From NCBI RefSeq assembly GCF_900765565.1, contig NZ_CAAFRZ010000071.1, forward strand, positions 1-13,632: a DNA stretch of 13,632 nucleotides, read 5' to 3'. The translations under genes and the position numbers were made by a program. Below, piece after piece: positions 7,595-13,516 of the stretch. The first letter of the stretch is position 1; each line of letters begins with the position of its first letter. Below the pieces are notes generated by a model that saw only the letters and a list, made by a program, of their open reading frames with translations, searched no databases and was not told the origin of the DNA. The DNA comes from an uncultured Dialister sp. Lineage in GTDB: Bacteria; Bacillota; Negativicutes; Veillonellales; Dialisteraceae.

Positions 7595-7745
7595 GTGGCT
7601 GCGTCAGAGCTCTGCCCTGCGGGCATGGCTAAGGCTTCCGCCTGGGCTTGAGGAAAGAAAATATATTCCCGGCGCTTCTATATTATGTACGCCGCTCCAC
7701 CCTTCCCAATTTCTCATTTTTTCGCGCCACACTTTCAATCCTCGC
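7595..7745 (-). repeat. Family III repeat, copy a
   Basis: Read on the minus strand, this segment matches 13251-13412 over most of its length: GCGAAAAAAT, a GCGGCG-TACATAATATAGAAG-CGCC hairpin, a TATATTTTCTTTCCT tract, AAGCCCAG, GCCTTAGCC and a degenerate GGGCAGAGC hairpin. It fills the space between mutY and the metallophosphoesterase gene. The AT-rich stretch could offer a -10 for the downstream gene. No coding frame is supported. Confidence 0.65.
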
Positions 7746-8810
7746 CTAAGACCGCTGCCTGACCAGCTGTTCCACAAAGGCCGCCAGCCTGGCGTGGGGA
7801 CCGGCCAGGGGTAGTTCCCTGTATTCTTCAGGGCTGTACCAGCCATATTCCCCTTCCGGGATATGGCTGGCTTCCATCCGGTAGGCTTTCATGTGCCATA
7901 TGCGGTGAGTGAAGACGTGGCGGTACTGCCAGAGGCATTCTCCTGCCTTTCCGGAAAGGGCGGTTTCCAGTGCGGTCCTGGCTTTTTCCGCACTGCCGGA
8001 AAGAACCATGGGAAATTCCCACATAGACGCCAGCATGCCTTTGGAAGGCCGTTTATGGAGGAGCACTTTCCCCTCCCTTACTACAATGGCGCAGGCCGCT
8101 TCTTCCTCTTTCTGCGGCTTCTTCGGCGTCCTTTTGGGCAGTTCCTTTTCCTTCCCTTCATGGAAAGCACGGCACCGGGACAGGAGGGGGCACGATTCAC
8201 AGCGGGGACTTCTGGGAATGCAGATTTCTGCTCCCAGGTCCATGAGGGCCTCGTTGAAGTCACCGGCCCGGTTCGGAAGGGTTTCCTTCACCAGGGACTC
8301 GATGGTTTTCCGTCCCCTGCGCTTCAGGATATCCTCTTCCACCGCGTAAAGCCGGGCATAGACCCGAAGCACGTTTCCGTCAATGGCGCCTTCCTTTTTT
8401 CCATAGGCCATGGAAAGAATGGCTCCTGCCGTATAGCCGCCAATGCCGGGAAGAGAGAGGATTTCTTCTTTATTCTCCGGCAGGTGGCCGCCGTATTTTT
8501 CTTCCATTTCCCGGGCGGCACGATGGATATTGCGGGCCCTGGTGTAGTAACCCAGCCCCTGCCACTGGTGGAGCACATCGGCTTCATCGGCCTTTGCGAG
8601 GTCATGGATGGTGGGAAAATGTTCCATCCAGCTTACGAAATAGGGCTTCACCGCTTCGGTCCTCGTCTGCTGCAGCATGATTTCAGAAATCCACACATGG
8701 TAGGGATTCCGGGGCTTATCTTCCCGCCAGGGTAGATCCCTTTTATTCCGGTCAAACCAGGCCAGAAGAATGGCTGTCCAATTTTTTCCCGGCAGTTCCT
8801 CTTTCGTCAT
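7746..8810 (-). CDS. mutY: A/G-specific adenine glycosylase MutY
   Basis: MutY removes adenine mispaired with 8-oxoguanine, starting repair of oxidative DNA damage. The 354-residue product has the glycosylase core with catalytic Glu43 (SEIMLQQT), the helix-hairpin-helix LPGIGGYTAGA (120-130), catalytic Asp144 (AIDGNVLRV) and the 4Fe-4S ligands Cys197, Cys204, Cys207 and Cys213 (C-X6-C-X2-C-X5-C). A C-terminal Nudix-like 8-oxoG-sensing domain spans about 238-354. The lesion-contacting Phe-Ser-His loop appears as Phe300-Thr301-His302, a conservative change. I chose the ATG at 8810, 10 bases after the upstream stop, because the protein then begins as usual for the family. In-frame ATGs at 8843 and 8873 would extend into the Nudix gene. 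No strong ribosome-binding site is adjacent, so coupling to the upstream gene is likely. It is the last of three co-directional genes. Confidence 0.95.
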   Translation of the reverse strand: MTKEELPGKNWTAILLAWFDRNKRDLPWREDKPRNPYHVWISEIMLQQTRTEAVKPYFVSWMEHFPTIHDLAKADEADVLHQWQGLGYYTRARNIHRAAREMEEKYGGHLPENKEEILSLPGIGGYTAGAILSMAYGKKEGAIDGNVLRVYARLYAVEEDILKRRGRKTIESLVKETLPNRAGDFNEALMDLGAEICIPRSPRCESCPLLSRCRAFHEGKEKELPKRTPKKPQKEEEAACAIVVREGKVLLHKRPSKGMLASMWEFPMVLSGSAEKARTALETALSGKAGECLWQYRHVFTHRIWHMKAYRMEASHIPEGEYGWYSPEEYRELPLAGPHARLAAFVEQLVRQRS

Positions 8811-8820
8811 GGCTAAGGGG

Positions 8821-9291
8821 TCACTCCATTTCCTGAAATTCATAATCGTACACAGTCTCCCCGTCTTCCGCAAAATAAATGGTGCCCCGGATCTTTTTCC
8901 CTGCCAGGATCATGGGCAGCCATACCCGGTCCGCCATCCACATATCACTGTAGGGGAAATCTTGCGGATCAAACCACCGGGGATCCATCTCATCCGACAG
9001 ATGGGGTTCTCCCGTCCAGTTTCTGGCGAAATAGACGATGCCTGCATGGGACCAGGTGGGATCTGAGGGCTGGTGGAAATAGAGGTTCCCCACCATTTCC
9101 AGTTTCTCCGGTGCCATGAGAAGGCCGCATTCCTCCCGAAGTTCCCGGGCCGCACACTCCCGCATGGTCTCTCCGGCTTCGATTTTTCCACCGAAGCCGT
9201 TCCACTTTCCATAGCCCATGCCCCGCCGTTTCCGGCCAAGAAGGATGGACCCATCCCTGCGGACAGGATACACAAGGGAAGTATCTCTCAT
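8821..9291 (-). CDS. MTH1-like Nudix hydrolase (oxidised purine nucleoside triphosphate diphosphatase)
   Basis: This 156-residue enzyme likely hydrolyses oxidised purine nucleotides such as 8-oxo-dGTP or 2-hydroxy-dATP, keeping them out of DNA. The Nudix box is intact at 35-57 (G-x5-E-x7-REL-x-EE-x-GL). It is preceded by GKWNGFGGK, and the C-terminal half (DEMDPRWF, DMW, FPYSD, YDYEFQE) follows vertebrate MTH1 (NUDT1) closely, more than E. coli MutT. MTH1 reads the damaged base with Trp117, Asp119 and Asp120. The matching residues here are Trp118, Ala120 and Asp121, so one of the two aspartates is missing and specificity may be narrower. The start codon overlaps the stop of the upstream HD gene in an ATGA, and mutY follows after 10 bases, giving a tight three-gene unit. 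Upstream AAGCCGGGAAACAA gives only a weak ribosome-binding site, consistent with coupled translation. Confidence 0.9.
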   Translation of the reverse strand: MRDTSLVYPVRRDGSILLGRKRRGMGYGKWNGFGGKIEAGETMRECAARELREECGLLMAPEKLEMVGNLYFHQPSDPTWSHAGIVYFARNWTGEPHLSDEMDPRWFDPQDFPYSDMWMADRVWLPMILAGKKIRGTIYFAEDGETVYDYEFQEME

Positions 9292-9800
9292 TTGTTTCCC
9301 GGCTTATATTCTTCAAAATAGAGTTCTTCAAACATCCGCTTTCCCGCAGCAGTCTTGTAGAGCCGGTGATAGAGGGCTTCGTTCTGCTTCCTCTGGGCCC
9401 CGTCCTCATACTGGTTCACCAGCATGTCCGCTTCCGCCAGAATCTGGGCGTCCGGGCCATCGATGCTGCCGTAGGAATGGTGATGGGCCACGAGCCAGCA
9501 GATCCGTTCCACATCATCCCTGTCAAATCCCAGTGTTTCCAGCATAGGCCGTGCTTCGTCCGGTCCCAGTTCCTGCTGGATCTGGCCGTCGTTCCTGCCG
9601 AAGCGCCTTTCCCCTTCGTGGATACCGATATCGTGGACGTAGGCCGCCGCTTCCAGACGGAAGAGGGTCTTCTCGTCCAGTCCTTCTTCCATGCCGATCT
9701 GACGGGCAAAGGCATGAACTTTCAGGAAATGGTGAATCCTCCGGGGATCCCCCTTGTCATAGGTAATCATGGCTTTGCATAAAGCGGTTAATTTATCCAT
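9288..9800 (-). CDS. HD-domain phosphohydrolase
   Basis: This 170-residue cytoplasmic protein is a small HD-superfamily metal-dependent phosphohydrolase. The metal-ligand series is visible: His29 (LKVHAFA), His56-Asp57 (YVHDIG), a His106-His107-His108 cluster and Asp124 (EADML). The family hydrolyses varied phosphate esters and nucleotides, and the substrate here is unknown. Being first in a unit with an MTH1-like Nudix enzyme and mutY, a role in nucleotide clean-up is tempting but is inference only. The ATG at 9800 has AAAGGAG 9 bases upstream. The in-frame ATG at 9845 would add 15 residues encoded in the edge of a family I repeat and is unlikely. The stop overlaps the Nudix start by four bases. 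Confidence 0.88.
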   Translation of the reverse strand: MDKLTALCKAMITYDKGDPRRIHHFLKVHAFARQIGMEEGLDEKTLFRLEAAAYVHDIGIHEGERRFGRNDGQIQQELGPDEARPMLETLGFDRDDVERICWLVAHHHSYGSIDGPDAQILAEADMLVNQYEDGAQRKQNEALYHRLYKTAAGKRMFEELYFEEYKPGNK

Positions 9801-9830
9801 AATGGTTGTCTCCTTTAATAAATATATGGT

Positions 9831-9983
9831 TAGTGTCACTCGCACGGGGCCTCTAGCTATTAGCTTTCAGGAAAACTGATTTGCCGCCGGCGGTATCCAT
9901 CCGATACATCCGGTAATCATTTACGCCGTAGGCTGCAGAGCTTTCCTAGCTGCTAAAAGCCAGGAGCTAAAAGCCCCCGCACG
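9831..9983 (-). repeat. Family I palindromic repeat, copy 4 (inverted)
   Basis: This has the same orientation as copy 3. On the plus strand it runs GTCACTCGCACGGGGCC, then AGGAAAACTG + GCCGCCGGCG, then CGCCGTAGGC + GAGCTTTCCT, ending AGCTAAAAGCCCCCGCACG. The outer GCACGGGG / CCCCCGCAC blocks are inverted repeats. The inner stems carry more mismatches than in copies 2 and 3. Its edge lies about 30 bases from the start codon of the HD-Nudix-mutY operon, so it probably sits in that operon's leader or promoter region. Confidence 0.78.
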
Positions 9984-10031
9984 ATTGAACGATTACTAAT
10001 CCACACAAGCCTTCTTTGATTCCATGTTCCT

Positions 10032-10037
10032 ATTATA
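10032..10037 (-). promoter_or_regulatory. Possible -10 for the HD-Nudix-mutY operon
   Basis: On the minus strand TATAAT (10037-10032) is a perfect -10, but the 17-bp-upstream hexamer TTTTTA is a poor -35. If used, the leader would be about 220 bases and would contain the whole family I copy 4. A promoter closer to the gene, for example around TATATT near 9820, cannot be excluded. Confidence 0.35.
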
Positions 10038-10055
10038 ACGAAACTTTTCGAAAAT

Positions 10056-10091
10056 AAAAATACCGCAGCCAAAGGGCTTGCGGTATTTTTT
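10056..10091 (-). terminator. Rho-independent terminator of ompH-like gene
   Basis: The stem AATACCGCAaGCC / GGCtGCGGTATT, read on the minus strand, ends in TTTTTATTTT. It lies 13 bases after the ompH-like stop codon. A T-run on the other side allows bidirectional action. Confidence 0.9.
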
Positions 10092-10104
10092 CATTCCATA
10101 TGAC

Positions 10105-10521
10105 TTATTTGGAAAGCTTCTGGGCTACAGCGGAAGTGACATCTACGCCGCCGTCTACGACAGCACCCTGTTCAAGGATGACATCCAGTCCCTTTTCCTG
10201 GCGAACCTGCTGGATTGCTTTCATGATATCGGAAAGGATGGGCTGCATGGTGGACTTTTCCTTCTGGTCCATTTCTTTCTGGAGTTCCGTAGCGATCTGC
10301 TGCTTTTCCTGGTCCGTCTTACCGGCAGAACGGCTCTTGAAAGTTTCTTCAGCCTTCTGGGCAGCTGCTCTCATATCGAGCTGTGCCTTCTGCATCTTCG
10401 GATGGGCTGCGAGAAGGGCATTGGAATTTACATAGCCGATTCCGGCTGCGGAAACGGAAAACATAGCGCCAAATGCGATCATACCAGCAGCTACTGCTGC
10501 TACTGCTTTATTCATCTTCAT
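10105..10521 (-). CDS. OmpH/Skp-family periplasmic protein
   Basis: This is an OmpH (Skp-like) protein, a family of periplasmic chaperones that hold unfolded outer-membrane proteins. The 138-residue precursor has a clear signal peptide: Lys at 2 and 5, a hydrophobic Ala-rich core, and cleavage likely after SVSA at residue 25. The mature part begins GIGYVNSNALLAAHP, the usual OmpH opening strand. A charged helical stretch at about 45-105 is rich in Gln, Lys and Glu, matching the coiled-coil tentacles, and a final ILEQGAVVDGGVDVT closes the body domain. It is somewhat shorter than E. coli Skp (about 160 residues). AGGAGG lies 5 bases before the ATG. It stands alone with its own promoter and terminator, not beside bamA or lpxD genes. 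It is the best evidence that the organism has an outer membrane. Confidence 0.9.
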   Translation of the reverse strand: MKMNKAVAAVAAGMIAFGAMFSVSAAGIGYVNSNALLAAHPKMQKAQLDMRAAAQKAEETFKSRSAGKTDQEKQQIATELQKEMDQKEKSTMQPILSDIMKAIQQVRQEKGLDVILEQGAVVDGGVDVTSAVAQKLSK

Positions 10522-10575
10522 ATGTTCCTCCTAACAAGGCTCTTAAATGAGAGAGTCTTAAGTAAGCATGTATTT

Positions 10576-10604
10576 ATTCTAATCAAAGAAGAGGCAGGTG
10601 TCAA
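10576..10604 (-). promoter_or_regulatory. Promoter of ompH-like gene
   Basis: On the minus strand a perfect -35 TTGACA (10604-10599) is followed by a 17 bp spacer and -10 TAGAAT (10581-10576). Transcription would start near 10569, about 48 bases before the ATG. This is the strongest sigma-70 type promoter in the window, consistent with steady high expression. Confidence 0.8.
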
Positions 10605-10727
10605 TGGTAAACGGGGTAAATTTCTTGTAGCCATCGTTTCTCACAGGTTTTTAATGACCGACAGTCAATTGGGATTGACAGGGTTATGGACTTCGGTCTT
10701 GGGCTATGTACTGCGGACAAGGTCTGC

Positions 10728-10850
10728 CTGCGGCGTAGCTGCCAGGCCCACATCCGTATTTTCTTCCTTGAGCCCAGACGGCAGCCTTAGCCTTGACGAA
10801 ATCACAGCCCTGTCCGAAGGACAGAGCTCCGGCCGCCGGCCGATGCCCGT
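10728..10850 (+). repeat. Family III repeat, copy b (partial)
   Basis: This copy shares with 13251-13412 the blocks TGCGGCG, TTTTCTT-CTT-AGCCCAG, TTAGCCTTGACGAA, TCACAGCCCTGTCC and GGACAGAGC. The last two form a hairpin, CTGTCC-GAA-GGACAG on the plus strand. It lies immediately past the gerW stop codon on the minus strand, where no T-tract terminator is visible. Bases 10605-10727 upstream hold a GTCAAT/ATTGAC palindrome (10664-10679) and no gene. Confidence 0.6.
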
Positions 10851-10852
10851 CC

Positions 10853-11272
10853 TTATTCCCCTTTCGCCTCGATAGCCGCTGTTTCCGCCTCTTCTGCCAT
10901 GGCTTCTTTTGCTTCCTTCAGGGCCGCTTCCCGGACTTCTTCTTTCTTTTCTTTCTTCTTTGTAAAGTGGGAAATCACTTCCGGCACCATGTTCAGCACC
11001 TTATCGATAGTTCCATTGCCGGAGGCGTTCTTGATGGAGAAGAGTTCCACCCGTTCCCCCTTCATGATGAGCACCGCCGTAGGGGTGACCTTACCGCCGC
11101 CGGCGCCGCCGGTGGCGGTGGTTCCATGGGCTCCGGTACCGAAGCCGAAGGAAATATCCACGAAGGGAACGATAGTGGCATCGCCCAGGTATATGGGCTG
11201 TCCCACCACGGACTCAGTGGTAATCATTTTCTTGAAATCATCAAAAATCTGTTTTCTTACTTCATCATCCAT
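10853..11272 (-). CDS. gerW: GerW-family protein (YtfJ-like)
   Basis: GerW (YtfJ) is known from Bacillus as a sporulation protein needed for proper germination, but homologues are common in non-sporulating Firmicutes, where the role is unclear. This 139-residue copy has the family core: a helical start, VVGQPIYLGDATIVPFVDISFGFGTG (23-47), a Gly-rich link (54-60), KVTPTAVLIMKGERVELFSI (61-80) and a VLNMVPEVI helix. Beyond about residue 104 it carries a Lys/Glu/Ala-rich tail of some 35 residues that looks like a charged helix. The ATG at 11272 has GGGGG 8 bases upstream and overlaps the DUF2953 stop by 8 bases. An ATG at 11278 is possible but too close to that signal. The DUF2953-gerW pairing is the same as Bacillus ytfI-ytfJ. 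It is the last gene of the WYL operon. Confidence 0.85.
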   Translation of the reverse strand: MDDEVRKQIFDDFKKMITTESVVGQPIYLGDATIVPFVDISFGFGTGAHGTTATGGAGGGKVTPTAVLIMKGERVELFSIKNASGNGTIDKVLNMVPEVISHFTKKKEKKEEVREAALKEAKEAMAEEAETAAIEAKGE

Positions 11273-11993
11273 TGTCATTTCCCCCTTGTCTGAAATGCCA
11301 GAATTCTCTTGCCGGCTTGGATGCCGCAAGCCGTAATGCTATATAAAGGACATATAAAGGGATAATCCTCCCTCGAATATTTCCTTTTAATGTACATACT
11401 TTTTCAATATAGTCCCATTGGATAGATAGAGCTGCTCCCGGAAGAAGTGCATAGGTCATGCCGCAGAGCATTCCGGTATCCATGGGGTCTCCCAGTCCCA
11501 GGGCCCCTTCCACATGGTACTGCCGGGGAAAACTGTGGGACAGGAGGCGGTTCACGGCAGAGAGGAGTTCCTCCGCCAGTCCATTCCCCAGGGCAAACCG
11601 GATCTGGCCCCAGAGGGATACTTCCTGTGAGGATTCCGGTTCCCCAGATGCCTGTTCCGGTCCTGCCGAACCTGTGGGATTTCCTTCGGCCGGAATTTCC
11701 TCTCCTGCCGATATTTCTTCCATGGCACCTGTCTCAATGGTTTCCGATTCTATGGGCGGTTCCTGTTCCGACTCCTCTCCCTCTTCTACTTTGTCGAAGG
11801 AAGCTGCTGTTTCTCCCTTTTCCTCTTCTCCTTCATGAAAGGCGACTCCCTTTTCTTTTCTCCAAAGGCCGAAGAAAAATCCAATTTTCAGGGTCGCCTT
11901 CCATTTTTCAAAACGGAGGGAATAGGTCACAGGAACCAGGAGAAAGAAGAGAATAAAGGCAGCCAGACCCCCCAGAATCTTCAGGACTATCAT
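11265..11993 (-). CDS. DUF2953 membrane protein (YtfI-like)
   Basis: This 242-residue protein has one N-terminal membrane helix (about 2-24) and a C-terminal DUF2953 domain recognised by EGALGLGDPMDTGMLCG (162-178) followed by a hydrophobic YALLPGAALSI stretch. Between them lies a long low-complexity acidic segment (about 54-125) rich in Glu, Gly, Ser and Pro, which looks disordered and is longer than I would expect for the family. The function of DUF2953 is unknown. Its constant partner is gerW, found here immediately downstream with overlapping codons. The start ATG overlaps the stop of the upstream regulator in an ATGA, so translation is probably coupled and no separate ribosome-binding site is needed. 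Confidence 0.82.
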   Translation of the reverse strand: MIVLKILGGLAAFILFFLLVPVTYSLRFEKWKATLKIGFFFGLWRKEKGVAFHEGEEEKGETAASFDKVEEGEESEQEPPIESETIETGAMEEISAGEEIPAEGNPTGSAGPEQASGEPESSQEVSLWGQIRFALGNGLAEELLSAVNRLLSHSFPRQYHVEGALGLGDPMDTGMLCGMTYALLPGAALSIQWDYIEKVCTLKGNIRGRIIPLYVLYIALRLAASKPAREFWHFRQGGNDNG

Positions 11994-13000
11994 GGCGACC
12001 CATAAAGGCGGTACAAGCCATCAGCCGCCTCCTTGACCTCCTTCACAAGATAGGACGGAGCCGTCACCTTCACCAGGGGCGCATGTTTCAGTACCCAGGC
12101 TTTCATGGCAGAGGGCGGAATCACTACCTCCACCACCACCAGGTCCTGCCGGGCTGAAAGGATATGGGCCGATTTTCCGAAATCCTCCACTATATTCGTC
12201 ATCAGGTGCCAGTCCGCTTCGAAAGTGCAGGATACCGGAGCCCCGCTGTACAGTTCCTCATGGGCGAAGAGATAGTCCGAAAGCTTTCCTCCCTGGTCCG
12301 GACTCCGGAGAGATTTCTGGGGCCGCAGGGGCTCATCCAAAAGGGATACGTCCGAGAGGAGGGACAGGGAGAAGGCAGAGATATCTTCCCTGTCATCGAG
12401 ACTGCAGAGGAGCACATATTCCCCATCGGATGCGGTAATCTGGTAGGGACTGGCTTTGAAGAGGCGGTCTTCACCGGATACCGTATAATCATGGTGCCTC
12501 TTCCCATCCACCTCATAATGGTCATGGTAAAAGGAGACTTTCTTCTTTTCTGTGAGTGCCCGGGAAAGGACCGCCACTATTTCATCCACATCCGCCGGTT
12601 TCCGGAGGGATGGAAGATTTCGAACATTTTCCCTGCCATCTTCAAAGCTGTGGCTCTGGAGCCGTTTCAGCCTCTCCGAGAGCTGGCGGACCTGCTGGTA
12701 GGGAATATGGGAAAAATACAGAAGGTCAATGAGTACCTTTAAATCTTCCCGGGACAATTCGTGGTCCCAGTACCAGTCCAGGGAAAGGGAACTTTCCTTC
12801 CCGTTCACCACCCGGCTCACTTCCCTGCACATGACGGGAAGCCCCGCTTCCTTCAGGCGGGAAAGATTCCGTCCCACCGACTTCCGGCTCACCGTCATGC
12901 CGTACTTTTCTTCCATGTAGTCCAGTATTTCCTGCTGGGTCAGGGGATGCTCCTGATCCGATTCCCGGATAAGGACCTGTACAATCCGCATGATGGACAT
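11990..13000 (-). CDS. HTH and WYL-domain transcriptional regulator
   Basis: This is a YafY/PafC-type regulator. The 336-residue form has an N-terminal winged helix-turn-helix (about 1-60, with PLTQQEILDYMEEKYGMTVSRKSVGRNLSRL), a WYL ligand-sensing domain (about 140-222, centred on FKASPYQITASDGEYVLLC) and a C-terminal WCX-like extension (about 253-332). WYL domains respond to nucleic acid or small ligands; the signal here is unknown. I preferred the ATG at 13000 because AGGA lies 6 bases upstream and the helix-turn-helix then starts at once. An ATG at 13078 (or TTG at 13084) in the same frame would add 26-28 polar residues and lacks a good signal. It is first in an operon with DUF2953 and gerW, overlapping the former by four bases, so it may control its own operon. 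Confidence 0.85.
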   Translation of the reverse strand: MSIMRIVQVLIRESDQEHPLTQQEILDYMEEKYGMTVSRKSVGRNLSRLKEAGLPVMCREVSRVVNGKESSLSLDWYWDHELSREDLKVLIDLLYFSHIPYQQVRQLSERLKRLQSHSFEDGRENVRNLPSLRKPADVDEIVAVLSRALTEKKKVSFYHDHYEVDGKRHHDYTVSGEDRLFKASPYQITASDGEYVLLCSLDDREDISAFSLSLLSDVSLLDEPLRPQKSLRSPDQGGKLSDYLFAHEELYSGAPVSCTFEADWHLMTNIVEDFGKSAHILSARQDLVVVEVVIPPSAMKAWVLKHAPLVKVTAPSYLVKEVKEAADGLYRLYGSP

Positions 13001-13149
13001 TTTGCGTCCTGTTTCACTGTGTTCTCCGGCCAATCCACTCACCGTCCCCTGATTTTTTCCAGAGATTTCATTGCTCATCGTCAAAGAAGCATCTGCCCCA
13101 TTCCCAGGGGGAACAGGGCCCCGAGTTTCCTCAGAATAGATTCTGCTTC

Positions 13150-13179
13150 ATTCTAACATAATCGGCCGGGGTTTGACAA
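13150..13179 (-). promoter_or_regulatory. Promoter of WYL-DUF2953-gerW operon
   Basis: On the minus strand -35 TTGTCA (13179-13174) and -10 TAGAAT (13155-13150) are separated by 18 bp. Transcription would start near 13143, giving a leader of about 65 bases to the ATG at 13078 or 143 bases to the preferred ATG at 13000. Confidence 0.65.
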
Positions 13180-13250
13180 AAAAGGGGAAATTGGCTTTGC
13201 CGGGCTGCGGTCATTAGCTGGGGCTATGTTTCTCGAACATTGGAGGTGTG

Positions 13251-13412
13251 ATGCGAAAAAATTAGGAATGAGGAATGAGGAATGGTGGTGCGGCGCACAT
13301 AATTTAGAAGCGCCGCGAACTATATATTTTCTTTTCTTAAGCCCAGTCGATTGTCTTAGCCTTGACGAAGTCACAGCCCTGTCCCCAGGACAGAGCCCCA
13401 TCTGAAGGCCAG
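13251..13412 (+). repeat. Family III repeat, copy c (most complete)
   Basis: This copy contains GCGAAAAAAT, three tandem AGGAATG units (13264-13284), a perfect 7 bp hairpin GCGGCGC / GCGCCGC around ACATAATTTAGAA, a TATATATTTTCTTTTCTT tract, AAGCCCAG, CTTAGCCTTGACGAAGTCACAGC and the hairpin CTGTCC-CCA-GGACAG. It matches copy a on the opposite strand over most of its length, and copy b over its right half. No coding frame is supported. Confidence 0.68.
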
Positions 13413-13516
13413 CGCCCGGCGAAGCCCATTCCACCTCATGCCCCCGGCGCGAAGCGCCCACAACCCGGTGAACGAGCGCAGCGATGTTCATCCACCACCT
13501 TTAGCACCATGCAGAC
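13413..13516 (+). mobile_element. Solitary right end of a family II element
   Basis: This segment matches 2519-2619 closely: GCCCGGCGAAG, CCATTCC-CCTCATGCCCCC, CACAACCCGGTGAACGAGCG, then CCACCACCTTTAGCACCATGCA, a degenerate version of the family II terminal repeat. The matching left end is missing, and it abuts family III copy c directly, so the two may be parts of one composite or a truncated insertion. Bases 13517-13632 beyond it show no gene, only a GGAAAT/ATTTCC inverted repeat at the very edge. Confidence 0.55.

Noticed and set aside
10664..10679. Palindrome GTCAAT-TGGG-ATTGAC upstream of ompH as an operator
   Set aside because: It is only 6 bp per arm, about 60 bp upstream of the -35, and sits beside a repeat. 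Too weak to call a regulator site.
10078..10875. 265-codon plus-strand frame over the ompH-like gene
   Set aside because: It is the antisense shadow of a gene with signal peptide, promoter, ribosome-binding site and terminator, then continues into a repeat.
13264..13284. Three AGGAATG units as a CRISPR or variable tandem array
   Set aside because: Only three 7 bp units without spacers, inside a dispersed repeat.
13153..13491. 112-codon minus-strand frame near the right edge
   Set aside because: It is made of family II and III repeat sequence and runs over the WYL promoter, with no plausible start signal or recognisable domain.
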